This document shows positions 26,866 through 35,708 of a stretch of DNA of 64,000 bases, one piece after another; the stretch's first letter is position 1, and each line of letters begins with the position of its first letter. The stretch is from Lewinellaceae bacterium (GTDB taxonomy: Bacteria > Bacteroidota > Bacteroidia > Chitinophagales > Saprospiraceae), in contig JACJYQ010000001.1 of assembly GCA_020636025.1 (NCBI GenBank), positions 777,293 through 841,292 of the forward strand, written 5' to 3'. Under the pieces are notes generated by a model that was given only the letters and a program-made list of their open reading frames with translations, was not told where the DNA came from and searched no databases. The translations under genes were made by a program, and so were the position numbers.

Positions 26866-28593
26866 ATGGCACTCCCTTTTGACGATAAGAAATCAAGACT
26901 GAACCGCAGAAAATTCCTCCGAAACTCCTTCCTGACCGGCCTCGGAGCCAGTATTGCTCCTCTTAGCTTAAAAAGCGCCAACAGCAAAAAGCAGGAAAAC
27001 AAAAGCAAGGAAGGTAAAATTGGTAGCGATCTCGGTCCAAAATCAGGGACGCTAACCATTCTTCAAACAACCGATGTACACTGTCAGATACATCCGCACG
27101 ATGAACTGTTTTGGGAAAATGATCAATCGGTTTTTAGAAAAACGGCAGGATATGCGCATCTGGCAACGCTGTTCGAGGAAGCACGAGCGCAAAATCCCAA
27201 TACATTTATCGTGGATAATGGCGATATGTTCCAGGGGAGTGAACTATCTGTAAAAACCACAGGTACAGCCATTTCTCCTATATTGAATGCCTTGAACTAT
27301 GATCTCTATTTACCAGGAAACTGGGAGGTTGTGTACGGTAAAAAGAATATGCAAACGCTTCTGGGTGGTCTTGATGCGCCAAAAATTTGCGCAAACATGT
27401 ATCATGATCTGGGTGACGGCCAAAAAGGCGAACTTATTTTCCCTCCGTATTTCACCTGGTCAAAGCTGGGCGTCAAAATTGGGTTCCTGGGGTATACAGA
27501 CCACCTGGTTCCCATTCGCCAATCGCCTGACTATTCAAAGGGAATCAAGTACACCCTGCCTCATGAGAATACAGAATACTATGTAAAGGTCCTGAAAGAA
27601 CAGGAACAGTGTGATTTCATCATCATCCTGGCGCACATGGGATTGTCGCAACAGATCGCACTCGCCAATATGCCCGAGGCTGCCGGTGTTGACTATATTC
27701 TGGGAGGCGACACGCACGAACGAGTACGCAAACCCATTCAGTGCAAGTATGCCAAGGTGGTAGAACCCGGCGCTTTTGGCTCCTTCGTTGGCAAGCTTGA
27801 TCTGGAAGTTAAGGATGGCAAGATTGTGGGTGAAAAATATGATCTGGTTGAAGTAAGTGTCGACAAGTACAAAGCAAATGAAGAGATCGTTTCCATGATT
27901 GCAGGTTTAGAAGCGCCTTATGTAGAAGAAATTGAAAAAGTTGTTGGATACAGCAAGGTCCCTTTGTATCGCTATTTTGTGGTGGAGAATACCATCGATA
28001 CCATGATCCTGGATGCCTTGTCCTGGAAAGTCAAGGTAGATGTGGTACTATCCAATGGCTTCAGATTCTGCCCGCCAAGAAGCACCCCTGATGATTCTGG
28101 CATGATACCCATTACCAATGGATATCTCTTTGATATGTTGCCTGTAGATGCAAATGTGCGAACCGCCAAGGTAAAAGGCGATATCCTCATGAAATGGCTT
28201 GAAAAAGAATTGAATAACGTATTTGCCAAAGAAGCTTCCAAGCGTTTCGGAGGCTGGGTGGTTAAATTCAGGGGAATGGAAGTTGCCTTCAACGCTTTTG
28301 GTGAACAAGGAAAACGCGTACAATCTGTAATAATTGGTGGAAAGCCGCTGGATCCAGAAAAGGTGTACAGCATTTCCGCCTGTGAAAGAGATGGTGATCC
28401 GGAAACAATTTTGTGTCGAATTCCTGTAGTCACGGATGGGGAAACACAACCTTACACTTTGCATGAAGTGTTGAAAGAGTACCTGGCAGAACATTCACCG
28501 GTTTCTCCTGTTCCTACGGGTGCTGCTAAAATACTCGACGCCCCTTCTACCCTGCTGACTCAGGTAAGTGGCGTTGATTATAGCTTTAGTTAA
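26866..28593 (+). CDS. SoxB-like metallophosphoesterase/5'-nucleotidase family protein
   Basis: The ATG at 26866 (MALPFDDKKSRLNRRKFLRNSF) gives 575 residues. NRRKFLRNSFLTGLGAS is a Tat-like twin-arginine signal. The calcineurin-like domain shows TTDVHCQIHPH, VDNGDMFQGS, ILAHMG and GGDTHERVRKP. A 5'-nucleotidase C-terminal domain follows. The usual nucleotidase motif GNHEFDYG reads GNWEVVYG; the Trp resembles SoxB (GHWEFTYG), the thiosulfohydrolase that releases sulfate from SoxY-bound thiosulfonate. No soxYZ, soxXA or soxCD is seen here. The gene starts a run with thioredoxin and crp/fnr, under the shared operator. The SoxB-like assignment is an inference from motif and context; a nucleotidase is the alternative. 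Confidence 0.75.
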   Translation: MALPFDDKKSRLNRRKFLRNSFLTGLGASIAPLSLKSANSKKQENKSKEGKIGSDLGPKSGTLTILQTTDVHCQIHPHDELFWENDQSVFRKTAGYAHLATLFEEARAQNPNTFIVDNGDMFQGSELSVKTTGTAISPILNALNYDLYLPGNWEVVYGKKNMQTLLGGLDAPKICANMYHDLGDGQKGELIFPPYFTWSKLGVKIGFLGYTDHLVPIRQSPDYSKGIKYTLPHENTEYYVKVLKEQEQCDFIIILAHMGLSQQIALANMPEAAGVDYILGGDTHERVRKPIQCKYAKVVEPGAFGSFVGKLDLEVKDGKIVGEKYDLVEVSVDKYKANEEIVSMIAGLEAPYVEEIEKVVGYSKVPLYRYFVVENTIDTMILDALSWKVKVDVVLSNGFRFCPPRSTPDDSGMIPITNGYLFDMLPVDANVRTAKVKGDILMKWLEKELNNVFAKEASKRFGGWVVKFRGMEVAFNAFGEQGKRVQSVIIGGKPLDPEKVYSISACERDGDPETILCRIPVVTDGETQPYTLHEVLKEYLAEHSPVSPVPTGAAKILDAPSTLLTQVSGVDYSFS

Positions 28594-28613
28594 CATTACA
28601 ATATTTACCATAT

Positions 28614-28907
28614 ATGACATTTAATGAATTGATCAACTCTGACAAACCAGTACTGGTTGATTTCTATGCCGACTGGTGTGCTCCTTGCAGAGCGATGAAA
28701 CCAATTCTGGAAGAGTTAAAATCCAATCTTGGAGACTCGGTCAGTATTTTTAAAATTGACGTTGACAAAAACCAGGCGGTATCTGACAAATTTGATGTTC
28801 GCTCCATTCCTACCCTAATATTTTTCAAGAATGGCAAACCAATGTGGAGAAAATCAGGAATCGCCTCGGCAACCGAGCTAAAGAATGCTTTTAAAAGTAT
28901 TTCTTAG
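28614..28907 (+). CDS. Thioredoxin
   Basis: The protein has 97 residues with the fold and active site WCAPC at residues 21-25 in the context VDFYADWCAPCRAMKPIL, the cis-proline segment RSIPTLIFFKNG and no signal peptide. It is a cytoplasmic thiol reductant. It lies 20 bases after the SoxB-like gene and 44 bases before the regulator gene, so it is probably co-transcribed with both. A role in reducing protein persulfides made by the sulfur enzymes is plausible. Confidence 0.9.
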   Translation: MTFNELINSDKPVLVDFYADWCAPCRAMKPILEELKSNLGDSVSIFKIDVDKNQAVSDKFDVRSIPTLIFFKNGKPMWRKSGIASATELKNAFKSIS

Positions 28908-28951
28908 GCATATCAATTGTGAACAAAACCCTCTGAATTATTAAGGATAAC

Positions 28952-29572
28952 ATGGAAGAATACCGGCATTTATTTTCCGAACTTGAATCCGGATTACTGG
29001 ATGAAATGACCAGTAAAGGCCGAATTGTACACGTAAATGCAGGTGATGTATTGTTGCAAAGTGGTCAGAACATTCGCAACACCATGATCATGCTTGACGG
29101 TCTTGTAAAGCTGTATCGCGAAAGCGACGAAGGCAACGAGTTCTTTATGTACCACCTGAATCCAGGCGATGGATGCGCGCTTTCCCTGATTTGCGACCGT
29201 ACATTCCGGCAAAGTTCGGTTACGGCTAAAGCAGTTGTGGATTCGGTGCTATTAGTCATTCCATTGGATGAAACAGAGAGCTGGATCCGAAATTATCGCA
29301 CCTGGCATCAGTTTGTAGTGGGCACGTACCGTAATCGATACAACGAACTATTGGAAACAATAGATCACATTGCCTTCCAAAATATGGACGAACGCCTTGA
29401 ATTTTATTTGAAAAGGCATCGCAATACCATGAATACCAATATTTTAAAAATCACCAACACTGAAATTGCCCAGGAATTAAATTCCTCACGCGAGGTAATA
29501 TCCAGGTTGATGAAAAAGTTATCGGAGAAAGGCAAGATCCGTTTGCTCAAAAGCGGGATTGAAATCCTGTAA
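28952..29572 (+). CDS. Crp/Fnr-family transcription regulator of the sulfur cluster
   Basis: The protein has 206 residues. An N-terminal cyclic-nucleotide-binding-like beta-roll (about 20-115; GRIVHVNAGDVLLQSGQNIRNTMIMLDG, YHLNPGDGCALSLIC), a dimerisation helix (about 120-145) and a C-terminal winged helix (about 160-206) are seen. The recognition helix SREVISRLMKKLSEKG keeps Arg, Glu and the SR pair, which fits half-sites with TGA/TCA. Cys69-type residues in the roll (GDGCALSLICD) could be redox sensors, but the signal is unknown. Its target is probably the CGTGA-N6-TCACG box found six times within 10 kb. It has no such box directly in front, so it is likely expressed from the soxB-like promoter. 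Confidence 0.88.
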   Translation: MEEYRHLFSELESGLLDEMTSKGRIVHVNAGDVLLQSGQNIRNTMIMLDGLVKLYRESDEGNEFFMYHLNPGDGCALSLICDRTFRQSSVTAKAVVDSVLLVIPLDETESWIRNYRTWHQFVVGTYRNRYNELLETIDHIAFQNMDERLEFYLKRHRNTMNTNILKITNTEIAQELNSSREVISRLMKKLSEKGKIRLLKSGIEIL

Positions 29573-29582
29573 AATTCATCGA

Positions 29583-29627
29583 CGTGATTAATGTCACGAA
29601 GAAGAAAGAGTTATTCAAGGACCTTTG
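29583..29627 (+). promoter_or_regulatory. Crp/Fnr-type operator and promoter before the TauE/SafE gene
   Basis: CGTGATTAATGTCACG at 29583-29598 is the shared palindrome. The -7 motif GACCTTTG ends at 29627, 44 bases after the operator start. The segment after it (GTAGCATCAAA) closely matches the promoter before the persulfide dioxygenase gene. Confidence 0.8.
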
Positions 29628-29664
29628 TAGCATCAAATTAGTAAAGAACTTGAATCTCTAAACT

Positions 29665-30471
29665 ATGATCATCACTGGATATTTTGCTTCGGTACTTATT
29701 GGCCTTTCTTTAGGGCTTATTGGTGGCGGCGGAAGTATTTTAACCGTTCCTGTTTTAGTATATCTTTTTGGTGTTGAACCAGTACTAGCCACAGCGTACT
29801 CTCTTTTTATTGTTGGTACAACTAGCCTCATTGGTACAGTTCCCAAGTACCGGGAAGAATTGGTGAGTGTAAAAACGGCGGTTATTTTTGGCATCCCAGC
29901 CATCTTTGCCGTGTATGCTACAAGGGCTTTTTTGGTGCCAATTATCCCCGACCCTGTTTTTAGTATTGGCACTTTTGTGTTTTCCAAAGGGATGTTCCTC
30001 ATGACCATTTTTGCCGTGCTCATGGTATTTGCTTCTATTTCTATGATCCGGACTAAGAAAGTGGAAAAGAGTGATGAGGTAGAACAGGATAAGCCCATTA
30101 AGTATAATTACCCGATGATTCTTTTGGAAGGTACCGTGGTAGGCGTATTGACAGGACTGGTAGGCGCAGGTGGCGGTTTTTTGATCATTCCGGCTCTGGT
30201 TTTATTTAGTAAATTACCCATGAAACAGGCGGTAGGAACCTCTTTGCTGATCATTGCAGCAAAATCAATGCTCGGCTTCCTGGGTGATATATCTCATTAC
30301 AACATTGACTGGCTTTTGCTGTTTACTGTAACTGCTTTGGCAGCTGCCGGCATCTTTGTTGGAAACAGATTCAGCCGAAAAGTGGATGGGGAGAAATTAA
30401 AAAAGGCTTTTGGCTGGTTTGTACTTGTTATGGGTATTTACATACTTTTGAAAGAACTCTATTTCAAATAA
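29665..30471 (+). CDS. TauE/SafE-family sulfite or organosulfur exporter
   Basis: The protein has 268 residues with about eight membrane helices in two related halves. Each half starts with the family glycine motif: GLSLGLIGGGGSILTVPVLVYL near the N-terminus and GVLTGLVGAGGGFLIIPALVLF near residue 160. The family (DUF81) exports sulfite, sulfoacetate or related anions. The neighbourhood of a persulfide dioxygenase, which makes sulfite, suggests sulfite export. It has its own operator-linked promoter. Confidence 0.88.
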   Translation: MIITGYFASVLIGLSLGLIGGGGSILTVPVLVYLFGVEPVLATAYSLFIVGTTSLIGTVPKYREELVSVKTAVIFGIPAIFAVYATRAFLVPIIPDPVFSIGTFVFSKGMFLMTIFAVLMVFASISMIRTKKVEKSDEVEQDKPIKYNYPMILLEGTVVGVLTGLVGAGGGFLIIPALVLFSKLPMKQAVGTSLLIIAAKSMLGFLGDISHYNIDWLLLFTVTALAAAGIFVGNRFSRKVDGEKLKKAFGWFVLVMGIYILLKELYFK

Positions 30472-30479
30472 AGTATTCC

Positions 30480-30525
30480 CGTGACTAACATCACGTATTT
30501 TTAGCAAACTGACTACATACCTTTG
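30480..30525 (+). promoter_or_regulatory. Crp/Fnr-type operator and promoter before the persulfide dioxygenase gene
   Basis: CGTGACTAACATCACG at 30480-30495 is the shared palindrome. The -7 box TACCTTTG (30518-30525) is a perfect TAnnTTTG consensus and ends 45 bases after the operator start. Start of transcription near 30531 puts the operator centre near -43. Confidence 0.85.
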
Positions 30526-30563
30526 TAGCATTAAATAACAAACAATTCAATAATTTCCAAATC

Positions 30564-31982
30564 ATGAAAATTGAACAAATCTATACTGGATGCCTAGCAC
30601 AAGGCGCATACTACATAGAAAGCAATGGTGAAGCTGTTGTCATTGATCCACTTCGCGAAGTTGCACCTTATATCGAAAAAGCGAAAAATGATAATGCCAA
30701 GATCAAGTATGTTTTTGAAACACATTTTCATGCTGATTTTGTGAGTGGCCACCTTGACCTGAGTGAGAAAACCGGAGCGCCAATCGTTTACGGCCCAACT
30801 GCCGAGCCAAACTTCAAAGCGCATGTAGCCAAAGATGGTGAGGAATTTAAAGTAGGAAACATCTCTTTTAAAGTTCTGCATACACCCGGACACACCATGG
30901 AAAGCTCATGCTTCTTGCTGATTGATGAGAACGGCAAAGAAAAGGCACTTTTCTCAGGTGATACCTTGTTCATTGGAGATGTTGGTCGTCCGGATCTTGC
31001 TCAAAAAGCCGCGCACATGACTCAGGAGCAATTGGCAGAAACCCTGTTCGATTCTCTACGTGAAAAAGTAATGTCCCTGCCTGATGACGTGATCGTTTAC
31101 CCTGCTCACGGGGCCGGTTCAGCTTGCGGTAAAAATATGTCTAAAGAGACTTTCGATACATTGGGACACCAGAAAGAAACAAACTATGCGCTTCGTGCAA
31201 ACATGACCAAAGCTGAGTTTGTAAAAGAAGTAACCACTGGTCTTATGCCTCCTCCGGCTTACTTCCCAATGAACGTGGCCATGAACAAAAAAGGGTACGA
31301 CAGCATAGATACCGTGATCGAACGCGGAACGCACGCCTTGTCACCACGCGCTTTTGAAGTGGCTGCCAATGAAACAGACGCCCTTATCCTTGACACAAGA
31401 GACGCGCAAACTTTCTCTGAAGGCTTTGTACCAAATTCTATCAACATCGGCATAGATGGCAGCTTTGCTCCATGGGTTGGCGCCATGATCCCGGATGTTA
31501 AACAACAGATACTCCTGGTTTGCGAGAATGGACGTGAAGAAGAAGTTGTAACGCGCCTGGCTCGTGTAGGATATGACAACTGCATCGGCTTCCTTGAAGG
31601 CGGTTTTGAAGCATGGAAAAAGGCTGGGATGGAAACAGACAACATCGAAAGAGTCACCGCTGATCAACTGGCTGAGATTATGACCAGCAACCCTGAAGTG
31701 CCTGTATTTGACAGCAGAAAGATCAGTGAGTATCAGAGCGAGCACGTGTTGAATGTAACCAATGCACCATTGGATACTGTCAACGATTCCATGCTGATGA
31801 TTCCGAAAGATAAAACGGCTTATGTACACTGCGCCGGTGGCTACAGATCCATGATCTTTGCCAGCATACTCCGCGCACGTGGATACGACAAGTTGATAGA
31901 CGTAGTTGGTGGTATGAAAGCCATTAAAGAGTCGGGCAAATTCGAGTTGAGCGAATATGTTTGCCCTACTACATTGTTGTAA
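30564..31982 (+). CDS. Persulfide dioxygenase (MBL fold) fused to two rhodanese domains
   Basis: The protein has 472 residues. The N-terminal metallo-beta-lactamase domain (about 1-245) has HFHADFVSGH at residues 54-63, LHTPGHTMES and FSGDTLFIGDVGRPDL, as in ETHE1-like persulfide dioxygenases, which turn glutathione persulfide into sulfite. Two rhodanese domains follow: the first (about 265-355) has an active-loop cysteine in VCENGREEE, the second (about 365-470) in HCAGGYRSM. Rhodaneses move sulfane sulfur between thiosulfate, persulfide and sulfite. It acts in the cytoplasm and is the core detoxification enzyme of this cluster. The sequence looks intact. Confidence 0.92.
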   Translation: MKIEQIYTGCLAQGAYYIESNGEAVVIDPLREVAPYIEKAKNDNAKIKYVFETHFHADFVSGHLDLSEKTGAPIVYGPTAEPNFKAHVAKDGEEFKVGNISFKVLHTPGHTMESSCFLLIDENGKEKALFSGDTLFIGDVGRPDLAQKAAHMTQEQLAETLFDSLREKVMSLPDDVIVYPAHGAGSACGKNMSKETFDTLGHQKETNYALRANMTKAEFVKEVTTGLMPPPAYFPMNVAMNKKGYDSIDTVIERGTHALSPRAFEVAANETDALILDTRDAQTFSEGFVPNSINIGIDGSFAPWVGAMIPDVKQQILLVCENGREEEVVTRLARVGYDNCIGFLEGGFEAWKKAGMETDNIERVTADQLAEIMTSNPEVPVFDSRKISEYQSEHVLNVTNAPLDTVNDSMLMIPKDKTAYVHCAGGYRSMIFASILRARGYDKLIDVVGGMKAIKESGKFELSEYVCPTTLL

Positions 31983-32120
31983 GAGTTGTAAAACAGGCAA
32001 GTCCTGTTGAGTTCCAGAAGGGTTGAAAGGATGTATCGGCAAATGCTAAAAGGCCGTGCTCCAATCAACCCTTCTTTTTTTGTAGACACACGAAGAGCAT
32101 GTTTTATTTTTAAAAATTAT

Positions 32121-32189
32121 TTTCACCACAGCAAAGGGGGAATTGCCGTAGGCAATCTGTGAAAATCTGCGTAATCTAGGGTGAATCTA
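32121..32189. repeat. CACAGATT-type intergenic repeat, left copy
   Basis: The segment contains TTTCACCACAG and then TTGCCGTAGGCAATCTGTGA followed by AAATCTGCG (32143-32171). The last part returns with two mismatches at 33424-33452, beyond the TlpA-like gene. These words belong to a repeat class seen between Bacteroidota genes. It lies directly before the TlpA-like gene, so it may carry or disturb its promoter. Confidence 0.5.
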
Positions 32190-32211
32190 TAAGAATGTAC
32201 ATTATCAAACC

Positions 32212-33390
32212 ATGTCAATAAAACAATTCAGTTTATCCGGACTTCTCTTAATAGTTCTAAATGCCAATTGCCATACTCAAATCAGCACCCGTATTTCTGG
32301 CAATATCGAGATCAAAGAAGGCTGGAAACCAATGGTTTATTTGATAAAACCAAATAGTTTCCGGGAGATAGCCTCAAGCTACAGTGGCACCGTGATCGAT
32401 TCTGCCAGAGTTGATCATGCAGGCAATTTCTCATTCAATGATCTGCCAGAATCAACTGTTGGTCCTCTTTTGGAAATATGTGTTCAGAAAACAGGAGGAA
32501 GGTTCAATAATCTGCTTATTGAAGAAGATTTACTGTACGCCAATTATATGCCCGTTTATACAGGAAATGGTTCAAACCTGAAAATCAAAGCTGTTTCAGA
32601 TCAATTCCAGTCCAGCTATTCCTTAGTCAACCCCGACCCTGTGAATGAAGCTTTGCTTCAGCTTAGGGACATCAGGCATAAAGCTTTTTTAAATAAAACA
32701 GCGGGCGACCAAATGGAAGAAGAAGCCGTTTTGGAAAAGGAAGATGCGCTAAAAGTTTTTCAGGAACCACTCATACAATTTGCCGACACATGCTCCAATG
32801 TATATCCTGCCTTGGTTGCCATACGGTGGGTTAGCCCTGTGGGTGATTATGAGAGGCTGCCAGAGTTTGTATACCGGCAATGTGAAAAGTGGTCAGCTTC
32901 TGATAAAGAAAATGCTTTTGTGCCGCAATTGTGTCAAATGGCAGACCCTGCCAAATTGCCCCTGATGATTGGCCATGTAGCGCCAGATTACCCCATGCCT
33001 ATGGAAAATGGAGATACGCTACCATTACATAGTCTTCTTGGAAAACGCCTCACCATTCTCGACATCTGGGCGTCCTGGTGTGCGCCTTGTCGAAAGGAAA
33101 ATCGCGCAATTCTAAAGCCGCTGTGGGAATCTTATTCAGAAGCAGGACTGAATATTATTGGTTATTCGATTGATGCCAGTGCCGGAGCCTGGAAAGCTGC
33201 CATAAAAAAGGACGAAGCAACCTGGGCTCATGCTTCTCACCTGAGCGGTGATTCCACTCCATTCATGGAAAAATTGAACATCAGCACCATACCGGCTAAT
33301 TTCTTACTTGATGCTGAAGGAAAAGTGATTGCAAAGAATTTGCATGGGGAAGCATTGGCCGCATTTGTTTTGGAGTATATGGCGCAATGA
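32212..33390 (+). CDS. TlpA-like envelope thioredoxin with N-terminal DUF4369-like domain
   Basis: The protein has 392 residues with a signal peptide (about 1-22). Residues about 24-240 form a beta-rich and helical region like the N-terminal part of Bacteroidota TlpA/ResA proteins. Residues about 255-392 are a thioredoxin fold with WASWCAPC (C290 and C293), YSIDASAGAWKAA and cis-proline ISTIPANFLLD. It probably reduces disulfides in the periplasm. It does not carry the cluster operator and is flanked on both sides by copies of an intergenic repeat, so it may be an insertion into the cluster. Confidence 0.85.
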   Translation: MSIKQFSLSGLLLIVLNANCHTQISTRISGNIEIKEGWKPMVYLIKPNSFREIASSYSGTVIDSARVDHAGNFSFNDLPESTVGPLLEICVQKTGGRFNNLLIEEDLLYANYMPVYTGNGSNLKIKAVSDQFQSSYSLVNPDPVNEALLQLRDIRHKAFLNKTAGDQMEEEAVLEKEDALKVFQEPLIQFADTCSNVYPALVAIRWVSPVGDYERLPEFVYRQCEKWSASDKENAFVPQLCQMADPAKLPLMIGHVAPDYPMPMENGDTLPLHSLLGKRLTILDIWASWCAPCRKENRAILKPLWESYSEAGLNIIGYSIDASAGAWKAAIKKDEATWAHASHLSGDSTPFMEKLNISTIPANFLLDAEGKVIAKNLHGEALAAFVLEYMAQ

Positions 33391-33457
33391 TTCACCACAG
33401 ATTTTCAGGGAGTATTTACGGATTTGCAGTAGGCAATCTGTGAAAATCTGTGGTGAA
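33391..33457. repeat. CACAGATT-type repeat, right copy, with perfect 17-bp inverted repeat
   Basis: TTCACCACAGATTTTCA at 33391-33407 and TGAAAATCTGTGGTGAA at 33441-33457 are perfect inverted copies. The inner part shares GTAGGCAATCTGTGAAAATC with the left copy. It sits one base after the TlpA-like stop, between convergent genes, and can act as a bidirectional hairpin terminator. Confidence 0.65.
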
Positions 33458-33473
33458 AAAAATCACAACCAAT

Positions 33474-35090
33474 CTATTCCTGAACAATGGTTTTCACCGT
33501 AGCTCTTTCACTGTCCGAATCCAGCGTTACGGTGTACTGACTTCCTACCGTCAGATTTTTTATTTCTTTACGGATGATGTGCTCGCCTTCATACAGGTTC
33601 TCCAGCTTCTCATGAAACACCTGTTTCCCGCTTGAATCAGCCATTGTTAGCCATAGCGGCTCACTCCTTTTTACCTGGAATTTGATGCTAAACACTCCAT
33701 TGTTGGGATTTGGGAACACCTGTAGCTGAAACGAACTGTTACTTTGGGTATTCAGCGTGTGCGTATTGCTGCTGTTTTTATTTAGCCACACTTCATAAAT
33801 CCTGGCGTTCGCAGTGCTTTCAGAGCCAGTGTTGATCCAGAAAATATTCCGGGCGCTACTGGATATCCCACCATAAATGTATCCGATCATCGTTTCTGCT
33901 TCCACCAATGCGTTGAGTTTGATCACGCCATTTTCGTAAACAGGCAATCCATCCAGCGGAATAAATTCTGCGCCTGCGCCTAATAGACCAGGCATTTCGG
34001 CGGGCAATTTGTACTCCGCCATATTGCCATCAGCATCCCTTGTTACTCTTGCAATGGTATTTACAAAAGGCACATTATTGTCCTGTACCAGTATCCCCAG
34101 GCTGTCGTAAAACTGCGCAATGCCACCAAAGAAAACATTGTGCATTTCATTTCCGAATTCATCAAACAGCGGAATAAACGGACAATGATAATGATTGTAA
34201 TATTGGGAGAATGAATTGACCGGAGTATACCCTGCGCTGTCGACATTTACGCAATTCAGATATGGCAGATCAACCGTTTTCTGGAAAACGCCTGAAAAAG
34301 CCGTCAATCCTTCCTCACCATTTGGCATGATCTGAGGGACAACATTGTAATCACGTCTGTGCAGTTGATCGCTATCAACAAAAGACGGCAAATGAACGAC
34401 GCTCAGATTTACACCGTCATCAATAATCTTGAACCTTCTTACCGAATTGGTGTATTCCTGCACAAAGCCAGGGCCATGATTTGGTCCCATTGGATTGTAC
34501 GGACCCTCAAATTTTTGTCCTCCAACCAGGTTATAAGTATCATAGATTTTTAACATTCGCCCACCCGTCACAGCAAAAGACTCATCACTGATCTGCCGGA
34601 AATAATTGGCAAATGGCTGTCCAGATATGATGGCGTCGATGACCTCAGGAACTTTAATCGCACATAACTTATCATGAGTCACGTGATCGGCAAGAGATGC
34701 ACTGAGACTATATCCACCAACCAGATACAAAACATCCCCGTCCTGATGGAATTCCATGTTGGTGGAACTCAACTGTTCCTGCAAACTGACCGACAATTCA
34801 GACGTTGCTGCCGACCAGGATTTCTTCGCCACTGGATCTACCACCAATAACTGCTTGTTGTGTCCTGCTTCATCAAAACTGGCAAATGGTTGCCTCATGT
34901 GCAAGCCATCCAAACGGCCGCCTATTATCAGCCATTTCCCGTTATGAGTCCCAAAAGCAAAGGACTGTAATCCTCCCAAGCCCTGTATGTCTACAGGTTG
35001 TAATTGAACATTGAAAGGTGTTTGTTGCGCATGGCCCATATAGAATGATAGAAGCGCAAATAGAGATATTAATATTGATCTGTTCATCAT
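33474..35090 (-). CDS. Secreted kelch-like protein with T9SS sorting domain, coupled to dps
   Basis: The protein has 538 residues from the ATG at 35090 (MMNRSILISLFALLSF), whose ATGA overlaps the stop of the dps gene; the upstream extension would need a TTG. A signal peptide ends at YMGHAQQ. Residues about 25-440 look like a kelch or beta-propeller surface domain (FAFGTHNGKWLIIGGRLDG, DVLYLVGGYSLS). The C-terminal part is a T9SS sorting domain (LQVFPNPNNGVFSIKF, VGSQYTVTLDSDSE). Substrate is unknown. Translational coupling to dps puts it in the operator-controlled group. Confidence 0.75.
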   Translation of the reverse strand: MMNRSILISLFALLSFYMGHAQQTPFNVQLQPVDIQGLGGLQSFAFGTHNGKWLIIGGRLDGLHMRQPFASFDEAGHNKQLLVVDPVAKKSWSAATSELSVSLQEQLSSTNMEFHQDGDVLYLVGGYSLSASLADHVTHDKLCAIKVPEVIDAIISGQPFANYFRQISDESFAVTGGRMLKIYDTYNLVGGQKFEGPYNPMGPNHGPGFVQEYTNSVRRFKIIDDGVNLSVVHLPSFVDSDQLHRRDYNVVPQIMPNGEEGLTAFSGVFQKTVDLPYLNCVNVDSAGYTPVNSFSQYYNHYHCPFIPLFDEFGNEMHNVFFGGIAQFYDSLGILVQDNNVPFVNTIARVTRDADGNMAEYKLPAEMPGLLGAGAEFIPLDGLPVYENGVIKLNALVEAETMIGYIYGGISSSARNIFWINTGSESTANARIYEVWLNKNSSNTHTLNTQSNSSFQLQVFPNPNNGVFSIKFQVKRSEPLWLTMADSSGKQVFHEKLENLYEGEHIIRKEIKNLTVGSQYTVTLDSDSERATVKTIVQE

Positions 35091-35566
35091 CGTTTGTTTA
35101 AAAAGGCTGAGTACATCCAAACCAGTTTTTCCTGTTCCCTGATATAGTCGCTCATCAGTGCGTTTGTGCCCTCATCTTCTGTGTCGGCAGATTGTTGCAG
35201 CAAACCTCTTTGAAAGGAAATGATTACCTGAAAGGAATCCAGAATTTCCTGCACAGCTTTCAGGCCATCTGAGACCTGTCCACTTTCCTTGATACCGGAA
35301 ATCTTTTTATAATCAGAATATCGATGAATTGGTGTATAACCCAGCGTGAGGATCCTTTCGGCTATCTCATCAATTTTCATCAACAGGTTATTATACAACT
35401 CCTCGAATTTCAGGTGAAGCTCAAAGAATTTCTCCCCCTTGATGTTCCAGTGATAGCCTCTGGTATTTTGATAAAAAATTGAATAATTGGCCAAAAGTCC
35501 ATTCAGGTTTTCGGCTAGCGATTCGGCCTTTTTACTGTCCAGGCCTATGGCATTTACTTTCTTCAT
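35087..35566 (-). CDS. dps: Dps/ferritin-like DNA-binding protein
   Basis: The protein has 159 residues and one ferritin-like four-helix domain. The ferroxidase signature YHWNIKGEKFFELHLKFEELY and IDEIAERI (His, His, Glu and Asp ligands) is complete. Dps dodecamers oxidise and store iron and shield DNA during oxidative or starvation stress. It is transcribed from the cluster-type operator promoter just upstream and overlaps the following T9SS kelch gene by four bases. Confidence 0.92.
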   Translation of the reverse strand: MKKVNAIGLDSKKAESLAENLNGLLANYSIFYQNTRGYHWNIKGEKFFELHLKFEELYNNLLMKIDEIAERILTLGYTPIHRYSDYKKISGIKESGQVSDGLKAVQEILDSFQVIISFQRGLLQQSADTEDEGTNALMSDYIREQEKLVWMYSAFLNKR

Positions 35567-35595
35567 AATTCAAATTTGCATTTAAAAAGTATGTT

Positions 35596-35641
35596 CAAAG
35601 GTATTGAGTTTATCAGAACAAGCAGCGTAACAAATGTCACA
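35596..35641 (-). promoter_or_regulatory. Crp/Fnr-type operator and promoter before dps
   Basis: On the minus strand TGTGACATTTGTTACG (complement of 35626-35641) is a near match to the cluster palindrome. The -7 box TACCTTTG is the complement of 35596-35603 and ends 45 bases after the operator start. Both the box and the distance equal those before the persulfide dioxygenase gene. Confidence 0.75.
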
Positions 35642-35708
35642 CTTTCAAGTGATTATGATTAAAAAAAGACCACCAGGTTTGTTAAACCAATCCTAAGTGA
35701 AATCTGAT

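Noticed and set aside
28905..28951. An operator directly in front of the crp/fnr gene
   Set aside because: Only a half-site (TTGTGAA) is present without its partner; expression from the upstream soxB-like promoter is more likely.
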